DNA of 43,349 bases. It comes from an uncultured Sphingomonas sp. (GTDB lineage: Bacteria; Pseudomonadota; Alphaproteobacteria; Sphingomonadales; Sphingomonadaceae). The stretch is from contig CAJYLV010000035.1 of NCBI GenBank assembly GCA_913776255.1, forward strand, positions 1-43,349. The letters are read 5' to 3'. Below, one piece after another: positions 12,354 through 20,878 of the stretch (within the stretch, counting starts at the first letter, position 1; each line of letters opens with the position of its first letter). The position numbers and the translations under genes were made by a program. Under the pieces are notes generated by a model. It did not search any database and was not told the origin of the DNA. It was given only the letters and a program-made list of their open reading frames with translations.

Positions 12354-12881
12354 ATGGGGATCACCGTTTATGCACCGGCGCCCACGCCCAATGACGAGGC
12401 GGCGCGCGAGCGGGCGGTAATGGCATCGGGCGCGCTCGACGCGCGCGACGATCCGGCATTGCTGGAGCTGGTCGAGCAGGCACGGCAGCGCTTCGGTGCC
12501 GGAATGGCGGCGGTGTCGATCCTGTCGCGCGACTGGCAATATCTGATCGCCGCGGCCGGAGTCACCTCGCGGACCTACAGCCGCCGGATGTCGCTGTGCG
12601 GCCATGCGATCATCACCCCACGCGCGGTGTTCTGCGTCGACGATGCGCGGGCCGACCCGCGGTTCGCCGACAATCCCGTGCTGATCGACGGCGGGCAGGT
12701 TCGCTTCTATGCCGGGGCGCCGCTGGTCGACGCCGGGCAGATGCCGCTCGGTACGTTCTGCGTCTTCGATCGCGCGCCGCGCGGCGACTTCGGCGCTTAT
12801 GAGCAGATGCACCTCAAGCACTTCGCCGAGGCGGCGATCACCCGGCTGGCGGTGCGCCGGGCGAGCCCGCCGGGCGCCTGA
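12354..12881 (+). CDS. Stand-alone GAF domain protein
   Basis: A 175-residue protein, essentially one GAF domain at residues 30-170. The start chosen is the ATG at 12354 (MGITVYAP), where the sequence becomes family-like; the frame is open upstream to 12225 but that part is basic and unconserved-looking. The core includes AVSILSRDWQYLIAAAG, the SLCGHAI motif, a VDDARADPRFADNP segment and RFYAGAPLVDAGQMPLGTFC. This form is usual in GAF domains fused to diguanylate cyclases or histidine kinases, but no output domain follows. It may be a sensor acting in trans; the ligand is unknown. It ends 5 bp from the convergent chorismate mutase gene. Confidence 0.85.
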   Translation: MGITVYAPAPTPNDEAARERAVMASGALDARDDPALLELVEQARQRFGAGMAAVSILSRDWQYLIAAAGVTSRTYSRRMSLCGHAIITPRAVFCVDDARADPRFADNPVLIDGGQVRFYAGAPLVDAGQMPLGTFCVFDRAPRGDFGAYEQMHLKHFAEAAITRLAVRRASPPGA

Positions 12882-12886
12882 CCCGG

Positions 12887-13171
12887 TCAGCCCGCCGCGG
12901 CGGCGCGGTGGTGGCGGATCACCTCGTCGATGATGAAGCGGAGGAACTTCTCGGAGAATTCCGGGTCCAGCTCGGCATCCTCGCTCAACTGGCGCAGCCG
13001 GGCGATCTGGGCCTCCTCGCGGCCGGGATCGGCGGCGGGCAGCCCGGTCTGCGCCTTGTACGCACCCACCGACTGGGTGATCTTGAACCGCTCGGCGAGC
13101 AGGCAGACCAGCGCCGCGTCGATATTATCGATGCTCTTGCGATAGCCCTTCAGAACGTCGTCGGTCATCAC
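12887..13171 (-). CDS. Chorismate mutase (AroQ fold)
   Basis: A 94-residue all-helical protein that would convert chorismate to prephenate for Phe and Tyr synthesis. Counting from the first of two Met codons, R11, R28, K39, D48, R51 and E52 fall at the same numbers as the active-site residues of the E. coli P-protein mutase domain (family knowledge from memory). The position matching E. coli Gln88 is His88 in EVIRHH. The second Met (13168) is an equally possible start. There is no signal peptide, so it is cytoplasmic and monofunctional. It is divergent from the polyprenyl synthase gene with 79 bp between. Confidence 0.93.
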   Translation of the reverse strand: MMTDDVLKGYRKSIDNIDAALVCLLAERFKITQSVGAYKAQTGLPAADPGREEAQIARLRQLSEDAELDPEFSEKFLRFIIDEVIRHHRAAAAG

Positions 13172-13250
13172 GGCTTCCCCGTCAAAGCGATAATCGTCAT
13201 GCAGCGCGCGCTTGCGTTGCGCGCGTGCCTCCCCCTAAGGGCAGGAACAG

Positions 13251-14261
13251 ATGAGCGCTACCTTGCACCGACTTCCCGGGCACACGCCCTCGCTCGATCC
13301 GATGATCGGGCTGGTCGCCGCCGACATGGATCACGTCAATGCCGTGATCGTCGAGCGGATGCGATCGGAGATTCCGTTGATCCCGGAGCTGGCCGGGCAT
13401 CTGATCGCGGGCGGGGGCAAGAGGATGCGGCCGATGCTGACGCTCGCGGGCGCGCAGCTGGTCGGCTATGGCGGCGACCGGCATCATCTGCTGGCGGCGG
13501 CGGTGGAGTTCATCCACACCGCGACGCTGCTGCACGACGATGTCGTCGACGGATCGGACCTGCGGCGCGGCAAGCGCACCGCCAACATCATCTGGGGCAA
13601 TCCCGCCAGCGTGCTGGTCGGCGACTTCCTGTTCTCGCGCTCGTTCGAGCTGATGGTGGCGGGCGGCAACATGCGCGCGCTGGAAATCCTGTCTAACGCC
13701 TCCGCGGTGATTGCGGAAGGCGAGGTCAACCAGCTGACCGCGGCGCGGCGCGTCGATCTGCCCGAGGAACGCTATCTTGACATCATCCACGCGAAGACCG
13801 CGGCGCTGTTCGCAGCGGCGTGCCGGATCGCGGCGGTGGTCGCGGAGCGGCCGGCGGCGGAGGAGCAGGCGCTCGACTCTTACGGTCGCAATCTGGGTAT
13901 CGCGTTCCAGCTGGTCGACGATGCGATCGATTATACCAGCGACGCGGGCACGATGGGCAAGGATGCCGGCGACGATTTCCGCGAAGGCAAGATGACCCTG
14001 CCGGTGATCCTCGCCTATGCGCGCGGCGGCGACGAGGAGCGTGCCTTCTGGCGCGACGCGGTCGAGGGCCGGCGGGCGAGCGATGCCGACTTCGCGCATT
14101 CGATCGATCTGGTCCGCCGGACGCGCGCGGTCGACGACACGCTGGCGCGGGCGCGGCACTATGGGCAGCGGGCGATCGAGTCGCTGGCGCCGTTCGCCGA
14201 CAGCGCGATCAAGGACGCGATGATCGAGGCGGTCGAGTTCGCGGTGGCGCGGGCTTATTGA
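13251..14261 (+). CDS. Long-chain polyprenyl diphosphate synthase
   Basis: Trans-prenyltransferase of 336 residues that extends farnesyl or geranyl diphosphate with isopentenyl diphosphate to the octaprenyl or decaprenyl chain of ubiquinone. The first Asp-rich motif is LLHDDVVDGSDLRRG, the second is QLVDDAIDYTSD, with GGGKRMRPML and MGKDAGDDFREGKMTLPVI around them. The small residues before the first motif (HTATLLHDD) fit long products, but chain length cannot be fixed from sequence. Alphaproteobacteria usually make UQ-10, so decaprenyl is the likely product. A GGCAGGAACAG stretch before the ATG supplies a modest ribosome binding site. Confidence 0.95.
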   Translation: MSATLHRLPGHTPSLDPMIGLVAADMDHVNAVIVERMRSEIPLIPELAGHLIAGGGKRMRPMLTLAGAQLVGYGGDRHHLLAAAVEFIHTATLLHDDVVDGSDLRRGKRTANIIWGNPASVLVGDFLFSRSFELMVAGGNMRALEILSNASAVIAEGEVNQLTAARRVDLPEERYLDIIHAKTAALFAAACRIAAVVAERPAAEEQALDSYGRNLGIAFQLVDDAIDYTSDAGTMGKDAGDDFREGKMTLPVILAYARGGDEERAFWRDAVEGRRASDADFAHSIDLVRRTRAVDDTLARARHYGQRAIESLAPFADSAIKDAMIEAVEFAVARAY

Positions 14262-14276
14262 TTCTGGCCGATCTGT

Positions 14277-14353
14277 CGTCATTGCGAGCGTAGCGACGCC
14301 ATCCAGGGCGTCTTGATCCGGCCCTGGATGGCGTCGCTACGCTCGCAATGACG
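14277..14353. repeat. Palindromic element, family 1 (copy 1, perfect arms)
   Basis: Two perfectly complementary 32-bp arms (14277-14308 and 14322-14353) around a 13-nt loop. The outer sequence is CGTCATTGCGAGCGTAGCGA, and the arms end in ATCCAGGG. It lies just after the polyprenyl synthase stop and before the convergent lepA stop. Other copies are at 17509, 22164, 33040 and 41284. Confidence 0.93.
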
Positions 14354-14368
14354 TGGTGCGTACCGCAT

Positions 14369-14454
14369 CGTCATCCCGGACTTGATCCGGGATCCCGCTT
14401 CTTGGCGATGCGGGCGAAGAAGAAGCGGGGCCCCGGATCAAGTCCGGGGCGACG
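14369..14454. repeat. Palindromic element, family 3 (copy 1)
   Basis: Inverted repeat with outer arms GTCATCCCGGACTTGATCC on the left and the complementary GGATCAAGTCCGGGGCGAC on the right. Inner complementary parts are near CCCGCTTCTT and AAGAAGCGGGG. It sits 9 bp before the lepA stop on the lepA 3' side, directly next to the family 1 copy. The second family 3 copy is at 34455-34538. Confidence 0.85.
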
Positions 14455-14463
14455 GCGGAGGAC

Positions 14464-16275
14464 TTAGCCTTCGTCGCCCATGCGCAGCGCGGCGATAAAG
14501 GCTTCCTGCGGGATGCTGACGCTGCCGTATTCGCGCATCTTCGCCTTGCCCTTCTTCTGCTTCTCCAGCAGCTTGCGCTTGCGCGTGGCATCGCCGCCAT
14601 AGCATTTGGCGGTGACGTCCTTGCGCATCGCGCTGATCGTCTCGCGCGCGATCACCTTGCCGCCGATCGCCGCCTGGATGGGGATCTTGAACAGGTGGCG
14701 CGGGATCAGTTCCTTGAGCCGCTCGCACATCCCGCGGCCGCGCGTCTCGGCGGTGCCGCGGTGGACGATCATCGACAGCGCGTCGACCGGCTCCTCGTTG
14801 ACGAGGATGCTCATCTTGACCAGGTCACCCTCGCGATAGCCGATCTGGTGATAGTCGAAGCTGGCATAGCCCTTCGACAGCGACTTGAGCCGGTCGTAGA
14901 AGTCGAAGACGACTTCGTTGAGCGGCAGCTCATAGGTCGCCTGCGCGCGCCCGCCGACATAGGTTAGGTTCTTCTGGATGCCGCGCCGGTCCTGACACAG
15001 CTTGAGGATCGACCCGAGATATTCGTCGGGGACGTAGATCACCGCCTCGATCCACGGTTCGCTGATCGACTCGATCTTGTTGGGATCGGGCATGTCGGCG
15101 GGGTTGTGGAGGTCGATCTGCCCGCCGCCGTGCGTCAGTTCGATCTGATAGACGACGCTCGGCGCGGTGGTGATGAGGTCGAGGTCGTATTCGCGGGTCA
15201 GCCGCTCCTGGATGATCTCCAGGTGCAGCAGCCCGAGGAAGCCGCAGCGGAAGCCGAAGCCGAGCGCGGCCGAGGTTTCCATCTCGAAACTGAACGACGC
15301 ATCGTTGAGCCGCAGCTTCGAAATGCTCTCACGCAGCTTCTCGAAATCATTGGCATCGACCGGGAAAAGTCCACAGAACACGACCGGCTGGACTTCCTTG
15401 AACCCCGGCAGCACTTCGGCGGCGGGCTTCTTGGCGTCGGTCAGCGTATCGCCGACGCGCGCCTGCGCGACGTCCTTGATCTGCGCGGTGATGAAGCCGA
15501 TTTCGCCCGGCCCGAGGTCGGTCAGTTGCTCGATCTTCGGGCGGAAACAGCCGACGCGGTCGATCAGGTGCGTCGTTCCGGCCTGCATGAAGGTGACCTG
15601 CTGCCCCTTGCGGAGCGTTCCGTCCACCACCCGGACCAAAATCATCACGCCCAGATACGGATCGTACCACGAATCGACCAGCATTGCCTTGAGCGGTGCG
15701 TCCGCGTCGCCCTTCGGAGCCGGAATCTTCTGCACGATCGCTTCGAGGATGTCGGGGATGCCGATTCCCGACTTGGCGCTGGCGAGCACCGCGTCGGAGG
15801 CGTCGATGCCGATCACGTCCTCGATTTCGGCGCGGACCTTCTCGGGCTCGGCGGCGGGCAGGTCGATCTTGTTGATGACCGGCACGATCTCGTGATCATG
15901 CTCGATCGACTGATAGACGTTGGCGAGCGTCTGCGCCTCGACGCCCTGCGCAGCATCGACGACCAGCAACGCGCCCTCGCACGCCGCGAGGCTGCGCGAC
16001 ACTTCATAGGCGAAGTCGACGTGGCCGGGCGTGTCCATCAGGTTGAGCGTGTAGGTCTCACCGTCATGCGCCTTGTAGGACAGGCGCACGGTCTGCGCCT
16101 TGATGGTGATCCCGCGCTCCTTCTCGATCTCCATATTGTCGAGCACCTGCTCGCTCATCTCGCGATCGGTCAGGCCGCCGGTCGCCTGGATGAGGCGGTC
16201 GGCGAGCGTCGACTTGCCATGGTCGATATGCGCGATGATCGAGAAATTGCGGATCGTGTTGAGCGGGGTGGTCAT
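14464..16275 (-). CDS. lepA: Elongation factor 4 (LepA), back-translocating GTPase
   Basis: Ribosome-associated translational GTPase of 603 residues, the normal length. The start is the ATG at 16275 ([20 protein letters not shown]); the frame is open further upstream but that extension is not family-like. The G motifs are [13 protein letters not shown] (G1), [12 protein letters not shown] (G3) and [13 protein letters not shown] (G4). The switch region contains [13 protein letters not shown]. The LepA-specific C terminus carries [35 protein letters not shown] and [20 protein letters not shown]. It is convergent with the polyprenyl synthase gene, with two palindromes between. It is 185 bp from the divergent CsgG-like gene. 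Confidence 0.98.
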   Translation of the reverse strand: MTTPLNTIRNFSIIAHIDHGKSTLADRLIQATGGLTDREMSEQVLDNMEIEKERGITIKAQTVRLSYKAHDGETYTLNLMDTPGHVDFAYEVSRSLAACEGALLVVDAAQGVEAQTLANVYQSIEHDHEIVPVINKIDLPAAEPEKVRAEIEDVIGIDASDAVLASAKSGIGIPDILEAIVQKIPAPKGDADAPLKAMLVDSWYDPYLGVMILVRVVDGTLRKGQQVTFMQAGTTHLIDRVGCFRPKIEQLTDLGPGEIGFITAQIKDVAQARVGDTLTDAKKPAAEVLPGFKEVQPVVFCGLFPVDANDFEKLRESISKLRLNDASFSFEMETSAALGFGFRCGFLGLLHLEIIQERLTREYDLDLITTAPSVVYQIELTHGGGQIDLHNPADMPDPNKIESISEPWIEAVIYVPDEYLGSILKLCQDRRGIQKNLTYVGGRAQATYELPLNEVVFDFYDRLKSLSKGYASFDYHQIGYREGDLVKMSILVNEEPVDALSMIVHRGTAETRGRGMCERLKELIPRHLFKIPIQAAIGGKVIARETISAMRKDVTAKCYGGDATRKRKLLEKQKKGKAKMREYGSVSIPQEAFIAALRMGDEG

Positions 16276-16460
16276 GATCCTCGCGCGCCTAGCGCAGCAA
16301 TGGCGCAAGCGATAGAGGGGCGGCGATTTCCCGGCCGGTCCCGGCAGCCGCCGTTTTGGGTGGCCCTCGACTTTTTCGTGACACATCCGCAACGTATCAT
16401 CGTCGGCCGTCATGGTCGCAGGGGCGTCGCGGGGGCGACGCGGCAATCGAGGGGAAACAC

Positions 16461-17447
16461 GTGAAACGTCATGCAATCGTCGCGCTGCTGGCGGGAGCCA
16501 GCCTGTTCGTCACCGGCGCCGCCACCGCGCAGAAGCTGGCCGGTGCCTCGTCGGGGCAGAAGCTGCAGGAGAAGACCGCCGCGGAGGTCCCGCATTGCGC
16601 GCGCAAGCTGGGGACGCTGTCGCTCGTCGACGGCGACGATTCGTCCTATTGGACGGCGTGGAACCTCGCGCCGCCGTCGAAGCTGCTGAAGGTGCTGGTG
16701 CAGCGGTCGGGCTGCTTCAACCTGGTCGATCGCGGCAGCGGGCTGAACGCCGCCGAGAAGGAGCGCGCGATCGGCGGCAACCTCGGGCTGCAGCGCGGCG
16801 CGAACGTCGGACAGGGGCAGATCAAGGCGGCGGATTACGTGCTGGTCGCCGAGGTGCAGGGCGCGAACAGCAACGTCAGCGGCAGCGGCGCGGCCGGGGG
16901 GATCGGCGGGCTGCTGGGCGGGCGAGTCGGCGGGCTGCTGGGCGGGATCAAGAGCAAGAAGCTGGAGGCCAACACCGTCCTGTCGCTGACCAACGTCCGC
17001 ACCACCGAGACGCTGGCGACCGAGGAGGGCTATGCCGCCAAGAACAACCTGTCGCTGGGTGGCGGCGGCTTCTTCGCGGTCGCCGGCGCGGCGGGCGGCG
17101 GCTATGACAATACCGACATCGGCCGGGTCGTGACGCTGAGCTTCATCCAGGCGTACAGCAAGCTGGTCACCGGGCTGGGGCTGGTGACGCCGGGCGACGC
17201 GGGCACCGCCCAGGCAGCGCCGGCCAAGACCTTCACCGCCCAGGCGCCGGTCGCGCTGCGCGCCTCGGCGGCGGCGAGCGCGGCGACGCTCCGCACGCTG
17301 CCGGTCGGCGCGATCGTCTATCCGACCGGCAACAAGAACGGCCTGTGGTGGGAAGTCGCCGACGAGAACGACAATGTCGGCTGGGTGCTCAACACCAAGC
17401 TGACGCCGTCGCAGGTCGCGCGCGACGCGCCCGAACTGCACAAGTGA
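16461..17447 (+). CDS. CsgG/HfaB-like secreted protein with C-terminal SH3-like domain
   Basis: A 328-residue protein started at GTG 16461 (read as [12 protein letters not shown]), with GAGGGG just upstream. A signal peptide covers residues 1-23 (cleavage near ATA/Q). There is no Cys at the cleavage site, so unlike curli CsgG it is not an evident lipoprotein. Residues about 50-235 look CsgG-like: [20 protein letters not shown], then [12 protein letters not shown], a Gly-rich run at 138-160, and [20 protein letters not shown]. Residues about 264-320 form a bacterial SH3-like module ([37 protein letters not shown]). CsgG forms an outer-membrane secretion pore and HfaB assembles holdfast anchors. 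No curli or holdfast partners are nearby, so the role is open. Confidence 0.75.
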   Translation: MKRHAIVALLAGASLFVTGAATAQKLAGASSGQKLQEKTAAEVPHCARKLGTLSLVDGDDSSYWTAWNLAPPSKLLKVLVQRSGCFNLVDRGSGLNAAEKERAIGGNLGLQRGANVGQGQIKAADYVLVAEVQGANSNVSGSGAAGGIGGLLGGRVGGLLGGIKSKKLEANTVLSLTNVRTTETLATEEGYAAKNNLSLGGGGFFAVAGAAGGGYDNTDIGRVVTLSFIQAYSKLVTGLGLVTPGDAGTAQAAPAKTFTAQAPVALRASAAASAATLRTLPVGAIVYPTGNKNGLWWEVADENDNVGWVLNTKLTPSQVARDAPELHK

Positions 17448-17508
17448 GCGTCGGCCCCCGCGTCATCGGCGCGGGGGTCGCCGAGAGGGCGATGACGTCA
17501 GCGTAATC

Positions 17509-17585
17509 CGTCATTGCGAGCGTAGCGACGCAATCCAGGGCGTACTGGTCCGACTCTGGATTGCTTCGCTGCGCTCGCAATGACG
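17509..17585. repeat. Palindromic element, family 1 (copy 2, imperfect arms)
   Basis: About 77 bp with outer arms CGTCATTGCGAGCGTAGCGA and the complementary TCGCTGCGCTCGCAATGACG, with a few mismatches between arms. It lies between the convergent ends of the CsgG-like gene and the NadR-like kinase gene. Confidence 0.9.
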
Positions 17586-17603
17586 GAAAGCGCTTCGATC
17601 TAT

Positions 17604-18119
17604 TCAGAGCGCGGCGCGGATCGCGGTGAGCGCGTTGAGATAGCGGCGCGACCCGTCACCCTGGATCAAGACCCAGGGCACGCGGCGGCGCTCCAGCTCG
17701 CGCCGCGACAGGTCGAAGAAGCGTTGCCGCGCCTGCAGCGAGCCGAACATGCGCGTGCCGTCCTCGACCCACGGCAGGTCGATGTCGAACAGCAGATACA
17801 GATCGGCGGTGCCTTGCCAGCGGTCGAACCACGGATCGCGCCGGCCGAACATCATGTCCGCCCACACCGCGCTCATCAGCGGATCGGTATCGAGGATCAC
17901 GGGCCGCGCGCCGCTTTCCACCGCCTTGCGCGCCTTGGCATCCTGCGTCTGCGCGATCACGACGAGATCCGCCATGGTGAGATCGATCCCGTAGGTCTCG
18001 CAATAGGTGCGACCAAATTCGGCGACGCACAGCGAATCGAAATGCTGCGCCAGCCGCGGCGCCATCGTCGATTTTCCGGTGCTCTCCGGCCCGTGCAGGC
18101 AAACGGTGCGCAGCGTCAT
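17604..18119 (-). CDS. NadR-like P-loop kinase (probable nicotinamide riboside kinase)
   Basis: An ATP-binding protein of 171 residues. Walker A is GPESTGKST at residues 10-18, followed by AEFGRTYCETYG, LDTDPLMSAVWADMMFG and LYLLFDIDLPWVEDGTR. This arrangement matches the ribosylnicotinamide kinase part of NadR, which phosphorylates nicotinamide riboside to NMN. The adenylyltransferase and DNA-binding parts of full NadR are absent. The ATG at 18119 overlaps the pnuC stop (ATGA), so the two are translationally coupled. This pairing with PnuC is the strongest functional clue. Confidence 0.87.
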   Translation of the reverse strand: MTLRTVCLHGPESTGKSTMAPRLAQHFDSLCVAEFGRTYCETYGIDLTMADLVVIAQTQDAKARKAVESGARPVILDTDPLMSAVWADMMFGRRDPWFDRWQGTADLYLLFDIDLPWVEDGTRMFGSLQARQRFFDLSRRELERRRVPWVLIQGDGSRRYLNALTAIRAAL

Positions 18120-18694
18120 GCCGGCGCAAGCCGCCACCGGGCACCGGCCGCGCGCCGCCAGTCGATCAGGCCCCAGACCGCGAGCGCGAGATAGACGAGG
18201 TAGAGCCCGGCGAAGGGATAGAGTCCCTTGGCCAGATACAGCGGCACCGAGGCCAGATCGACCGCGATCCACAGCCACCAATGCTCGATCGCGCGGCGCG
18301 CCATCAGCCATTGGGCGGCGATGCTGGCGGCGGCGATGCCGGCGTCCCACCACGGCAGCGCCGCGTCGGTCAGCCGGTGCATCGCGCTGCCCCATGCCAG
18401 CCAGCCCAGCGCGATCCCGCACAGCCATGCGGCGCGCGCGCGGGTGTCGAGCGTGCGGACCGGAACGTCACCGGTGCGCGCGCGGGCGCGCCGCCAATCG
18501 ATCCACCCGTACAGGTTCGCAGCGGCGAAGAAGAGCTGGAGCAATGCGTCCGAATAGAGCCGCGCGCGGAACACGACGACGCCGAGCAGCGCGACCGAGA
18601 CGATTGCGGTCGGAAAGGTCCAGATGCTGCGGCGGGCGGCCAGCGCGACACAGGCGATTCCGAGCGTGGTGGCGATCCATTCGGCGGGCGACAT
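18116..18694 (-). CDS. pnuC: PnuC-family nicotinamide riboside transporter
   Basis: Inner-membrane facilitator of 192 residues from the ATG at 18694 (MSPAEWIATTLG). It has about 6-7 hydrophobic segments. The family marks are LQLFFAAANLYGWIDWRRA near the middle and the related LYLVYLALAVWGLIDWRR at the C terminus, with WWLWIAVDLASVPLYLAKG between. PnuC proteins carry nicotinamide riboside, which is trapped by phosphorylation, here by the overlapping downstream kinase. Some relatives carry thiamine (PnuT); no thiamine gene or TPP riboswitch-like leader was recognised, so nicotinamide riboside is preferred. The open frame upstream of the ATG crosses the tRNA region antisense and is not coding. 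Confidence 0.92.
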   Translation of the reverse strand: MSPAEWIATTLGIACVALAARRSIWTFPTAIVSVALLGVVVFRARLYSDALLQLFFAAANLYGWIDWRRARARTGDVPVRTLDTRARAAWLCGIALGWLAWGSAMHRLTDAALPWWDAGIAAASIAAQWLMARRAIEHWWLWIAVDLASVPLYLAKGLYPFAGLYLVYLALAVWGLIDWRRAAGARWRLAPA

Positions 18695-18747
18695 CGCGCC
18701 GAAACCTAGCCGCGCGCCGCGTGCAAAAACAGCGATGATTTCCCCGC

Positions 18748-18775
18748 TTGCGCTTCCGATTTCCGCTGATATAAG
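18748..18775 (+). promoter_or_regulatory. Candidate sigma-70 promoter for tRNA-Pro
   Basis: TTGCGC at 18748-18753 and TATAAG at 18770-18775 are separated by 16 nt. The pair lies about 40 nt before the tRNA 5' end on the same strand. The -10 is close to consensus, and the -35 keeps TTG only. Confidence 0.45.
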
Positions 18776-18814
18776 CCGCGCCCTGTCGACGGTACATCCG
18801 ACCGGCACCCTGGT

Positions 18815-18891
18815 CGGGGAATAGCTCAGCCTGGTAGAGCACTGCCTTCGGGAGGCAGGGGCCGGAGGTTCGAATCCTCTTTCCCCGACCA
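18815..18891 (+). tRNA. tRNA-Pro (anticodon CGG)
   Basis: A full 77-nt cloverleaf with the CCA end encoded. The acceptor arm is CGGGGAA with TTCCCCG. The D stem is GCTC/GAGC. The anticodon stem CTGCC/GGCAG holds the loop TTCGGGA, giving anticodon CGG with G37. The T arm is GGAGG-TTCGAAT-CCTCT with one G-T pair. It reads CCG, a favoured proline codon in this GC-rich DNA. Confidence 0.97.
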
Positions 18892-18968
18892 TTTCCTTCG
18901 CCGCGACCGCGCGGCACCAATCTTCCGCTGATGCGTAGGGACGGCTCACCTTCAGGAGCGTGTTTCCA

Positions 18969-20078
18969 ATGAGCGGACCCCGGTTATTCCAGCCACTTGC
19001 GATCGGCGGCCTGACGCTCGCCAACCGCATCGTCATCGCGCCGATGTGCCAATATTCGGCGGTCGATGGCGGCATGACCGACTGGCACACGATCCATCTC
19101 GGCCATCTCGCGCTGTCGGGCGCGGGCATCCTGACGATCGAGGCGACCGCGGTCGAACCGGCCGGACGGATCAGCTATGCCGATGTCGGGCTGTGGGACG
19201 ATGCGACCGAGGCGGCGATGGCACGCGTGCTCGAATCGGTGCGGCGCCATTCGGACATGCCGGTCGCGATCCAGCTCGCGCACGCCGGGCGCAAGGCGTC
19301 GACCGACCTGCCGTGGAAGGGCGAGCGGCAGATCCCGGCCAGCGATCCGCATGGCTGGGAGACGGTCGCGCCCTCGGCCTTGCCCTACGATCCCAAGAAT
19401 CCGGCGCCGGTGGCGCTCGACCGCGAGGGACTGACACGCATCCGCGACGCCTTCGCCGAATCGGCGCAGCGCGCGGCGCGGCTGGGGCTCGACCTGATCC
19501 AGATCCATGCCGCGCACGGCTATTTGCTCCACCAGTTCCTGTCGCCGCTCTCCAACCGACGCGACGATGACTATGGCGGGTCGCTGGAGAACCGAATGCG
19601 CTTCCCGCTGGAGGTGTATGACGCGGTGCGCGCGGCGTTCCCGGCGGAGCGGCCGGTGACGGTGCGCGTGTCGGGGAGCGACTGGGTCGAGGGCGGCTGG
19701 GATGAAGAGCAGACCGTGGCCTTCGCCAAGGCGCTGGAGGCGCGCGGCTGCGCGGCGATCCACGTGTCGAGCGGGGGCCTTGATCCGCGCCAGCAGATCC
19801 CGGTCGGGCCGAGCTATCAGGTGCCGCTGGCGCGCGCGGTGAAGCAGGCGGTGTCGATCCCGGTGGTCGCGGTCGGGCTGATCACCGAGCCGCAGCAGGC
19901 CGAGGCGATCGTCGCGACCGGCGAGGCCGATCTCGTCGCGCTGGCACGGACAATCCTCTACGATCCGCGCTGGCCGTGGCACGCCGCCGCCGAGCTGGGC
20001 GGACGGGTGAAGGCGCCCGACCAGTATCTCCGCTCGCAGCCGCGCCAGTACAAGCATCTGTTCGACGTGGCCGATTGA
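18969..20078 (+). CDS. NADH:flavin oxidoreductase, class III old yellow enzyme (YqjM-like)
   Basis: FMN-dependent ene-reductase of 369 residues that would reduce activated C=C bonds with NAD(P)H. The ATG at 18969 has AGGAG 10 nt upstream; an in-frame GTG at 18960 is too close to that site. PMCQYSA gives Cys27 and Tyr29, matching the Cys26/Tyr28 pair of B. subtilis YqjM that defines this class. QLAHAGRKA and IHAAHGYLLHQFLSPLSNRR carry the FMN and substrate His residues, with DDDYGGSLENRMRFPLE after them. The C-terminal FMN-phosphate region is VAVGLITEP and DLVALARTILYDPRWPWHAA. The physiological substrate is unknown. It lies 35 bp before modA. Confidence 0.93.
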   Translation: MSGPRLFQPLAIGGLTLANRIVIAPMCQYSAVDGGMTDWHTIHLGHLALSGAGILTIEATAVEPAGRISYADVGLWDDATEAAMARVLESVRRHSDMPVAIQLAHAGRKASTDLPWKGERQIPASDPHGWETVAPSALPYDPKNPAPVALDREGLTRIRDAFAESAQRAARLGLDLIQIHAAHGYLLHQFLSPLSNRRDDDYGGSLENRMRFPLEVYDAVRAAFPAERPVTVRVSGSDWVEGGWDEEQTVAFAKALEARGCAAIHVSSGGLDPRQQIPVGPSYQVPLARAVKQAVSIPVVAVGLITEPQQAEAIVATGEADLVALARTILYDPRWPWHAAAELGGRVKAPDQYLRSQPRQYKHLFDVAD

Positions 20079-20113
20079 GCGCGCCGCGATTGTCTTCACC
20101 GGGGGCGGGTGCC

Positions 20114-20878
20114 ATGAGCGTCGTCATGCGCTTCCTGCTTTCGCTGCTCGCCCTCGTCACCATGGTCCTGCCGGCGGCGGCGCAGGAGCGCGCGCCGCTG
20201 GTGCTGGCGGCGGCGAGCATGCAGGAGGCGCTGACCGACGCCGGTGACGCCTGGGCGAAGGCCGGGCATGCGCGGCCGCGGCTGTCGTTCGCGGCGTCGT
20301 CGGCGCTCGCGCGGCAGATCGCGGCGGGCGGGCGCGCCGATCTGTTCATCTCGGCCGACAGCGACTGGATGGACGATGTCGTCAAGCGCGGGCTGGTCGT
20401 GGCAGGGACGCGCGCGGTGCTGGTGCGCAACCAGCTGGTGGTGGTGTCGCGCGCCGGGCTGCCGCGGGTGGTCGCGACCAAGGGCGCGGCGCTCGGCAAG
20501 CTGCTGGGCGGTGGCGCGCTGGCGATGGCCGATCCTGACAGCGTGCCGGCCGGCAAATACGGGCGCGAGGCGCTGACCCGGCTCGGCGCGTGGGAGGCGG
20601 TAGCGCCGCGGGTGGTGCGGGCGGAGAACGTCCGTGCGGCGCTGGCGCTCGTCGAGCGCGGCGCGGCGCCGTACGGGATCGTCTACGCGACCGATGCGCG
20701 CGCCGCGACCGGCGTGCAGATCGCGGGCGTGTTCCCGCCGCGCAGCCATGCGCCGATCGTCTATCCGATCGCGCGGCTGACCGCCGGCGAGAGCGTTGAG
20801 GCGGAGGGCTTCCGCCGCTTCCTGTTGTCGCGCGCCGGGCAGGCGATCCTCGCGCGCCGCGGCTTCACGACGCGTTGA
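20114..20878 (+). CDS. modA: Molybdate ABC transporter, periplasmic binding protein ModA
   Basis: Binding protein of 254 residues with a signal peptide (MSVVMRFLLSLLALVTMVLP, cleaved after about AAA). The mature part starts APLVLAAASMQEALTDAGDA, followed by FAASSALARQIAAGGRADLF, the ModA phosphate-like ligand region with the key Ser. ADPDSVPAGKYGREALTRLG and YGIVYATDARAA are further conserved ModA blocks. Two starts are possible (20114 or 20126). It captures molybdate, or tungstate, in the periplasm for ModB and ModC. Its stop overlaps the modB start. Confidence 0.93.
   Translation: MSVVMRFLLSLLALVTMVLPAAAQERAPLVLAAASMQEALTDAGDAWAKAGHARPRLSFAASSALARQIAAGGRADLFISADSDWMDDVVKRGLVVAGTRAVLVRNQLVVVSRAGLPRVVATKGAALGKLLGGGALAMADPDSVPAGKYGREALTRLGAWEAVAPRVVRAENVRAALALVERGAAPYGIVYATDARAATGVQIAGVFPPRSHAPIVYPIARLTAGESVEAEGFRRFLLSRAGQAILARRGFTTR

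Noticed and set aside
14277..14454. Adjacent palindromes considered as an insertion sequence or attachment site
   Set aside because: No transposase or target duplication is seen; related copies of both families recur at other gene ends, which fits dispersed small palindromes.
18695..18814. Possible riboswitch (TPP or NAD-related) upstream of pnuC
   Set aside because: No TPP or NiaR-type conserved core could be recognised; the segment better fits the tRNA promoter on the other strand.
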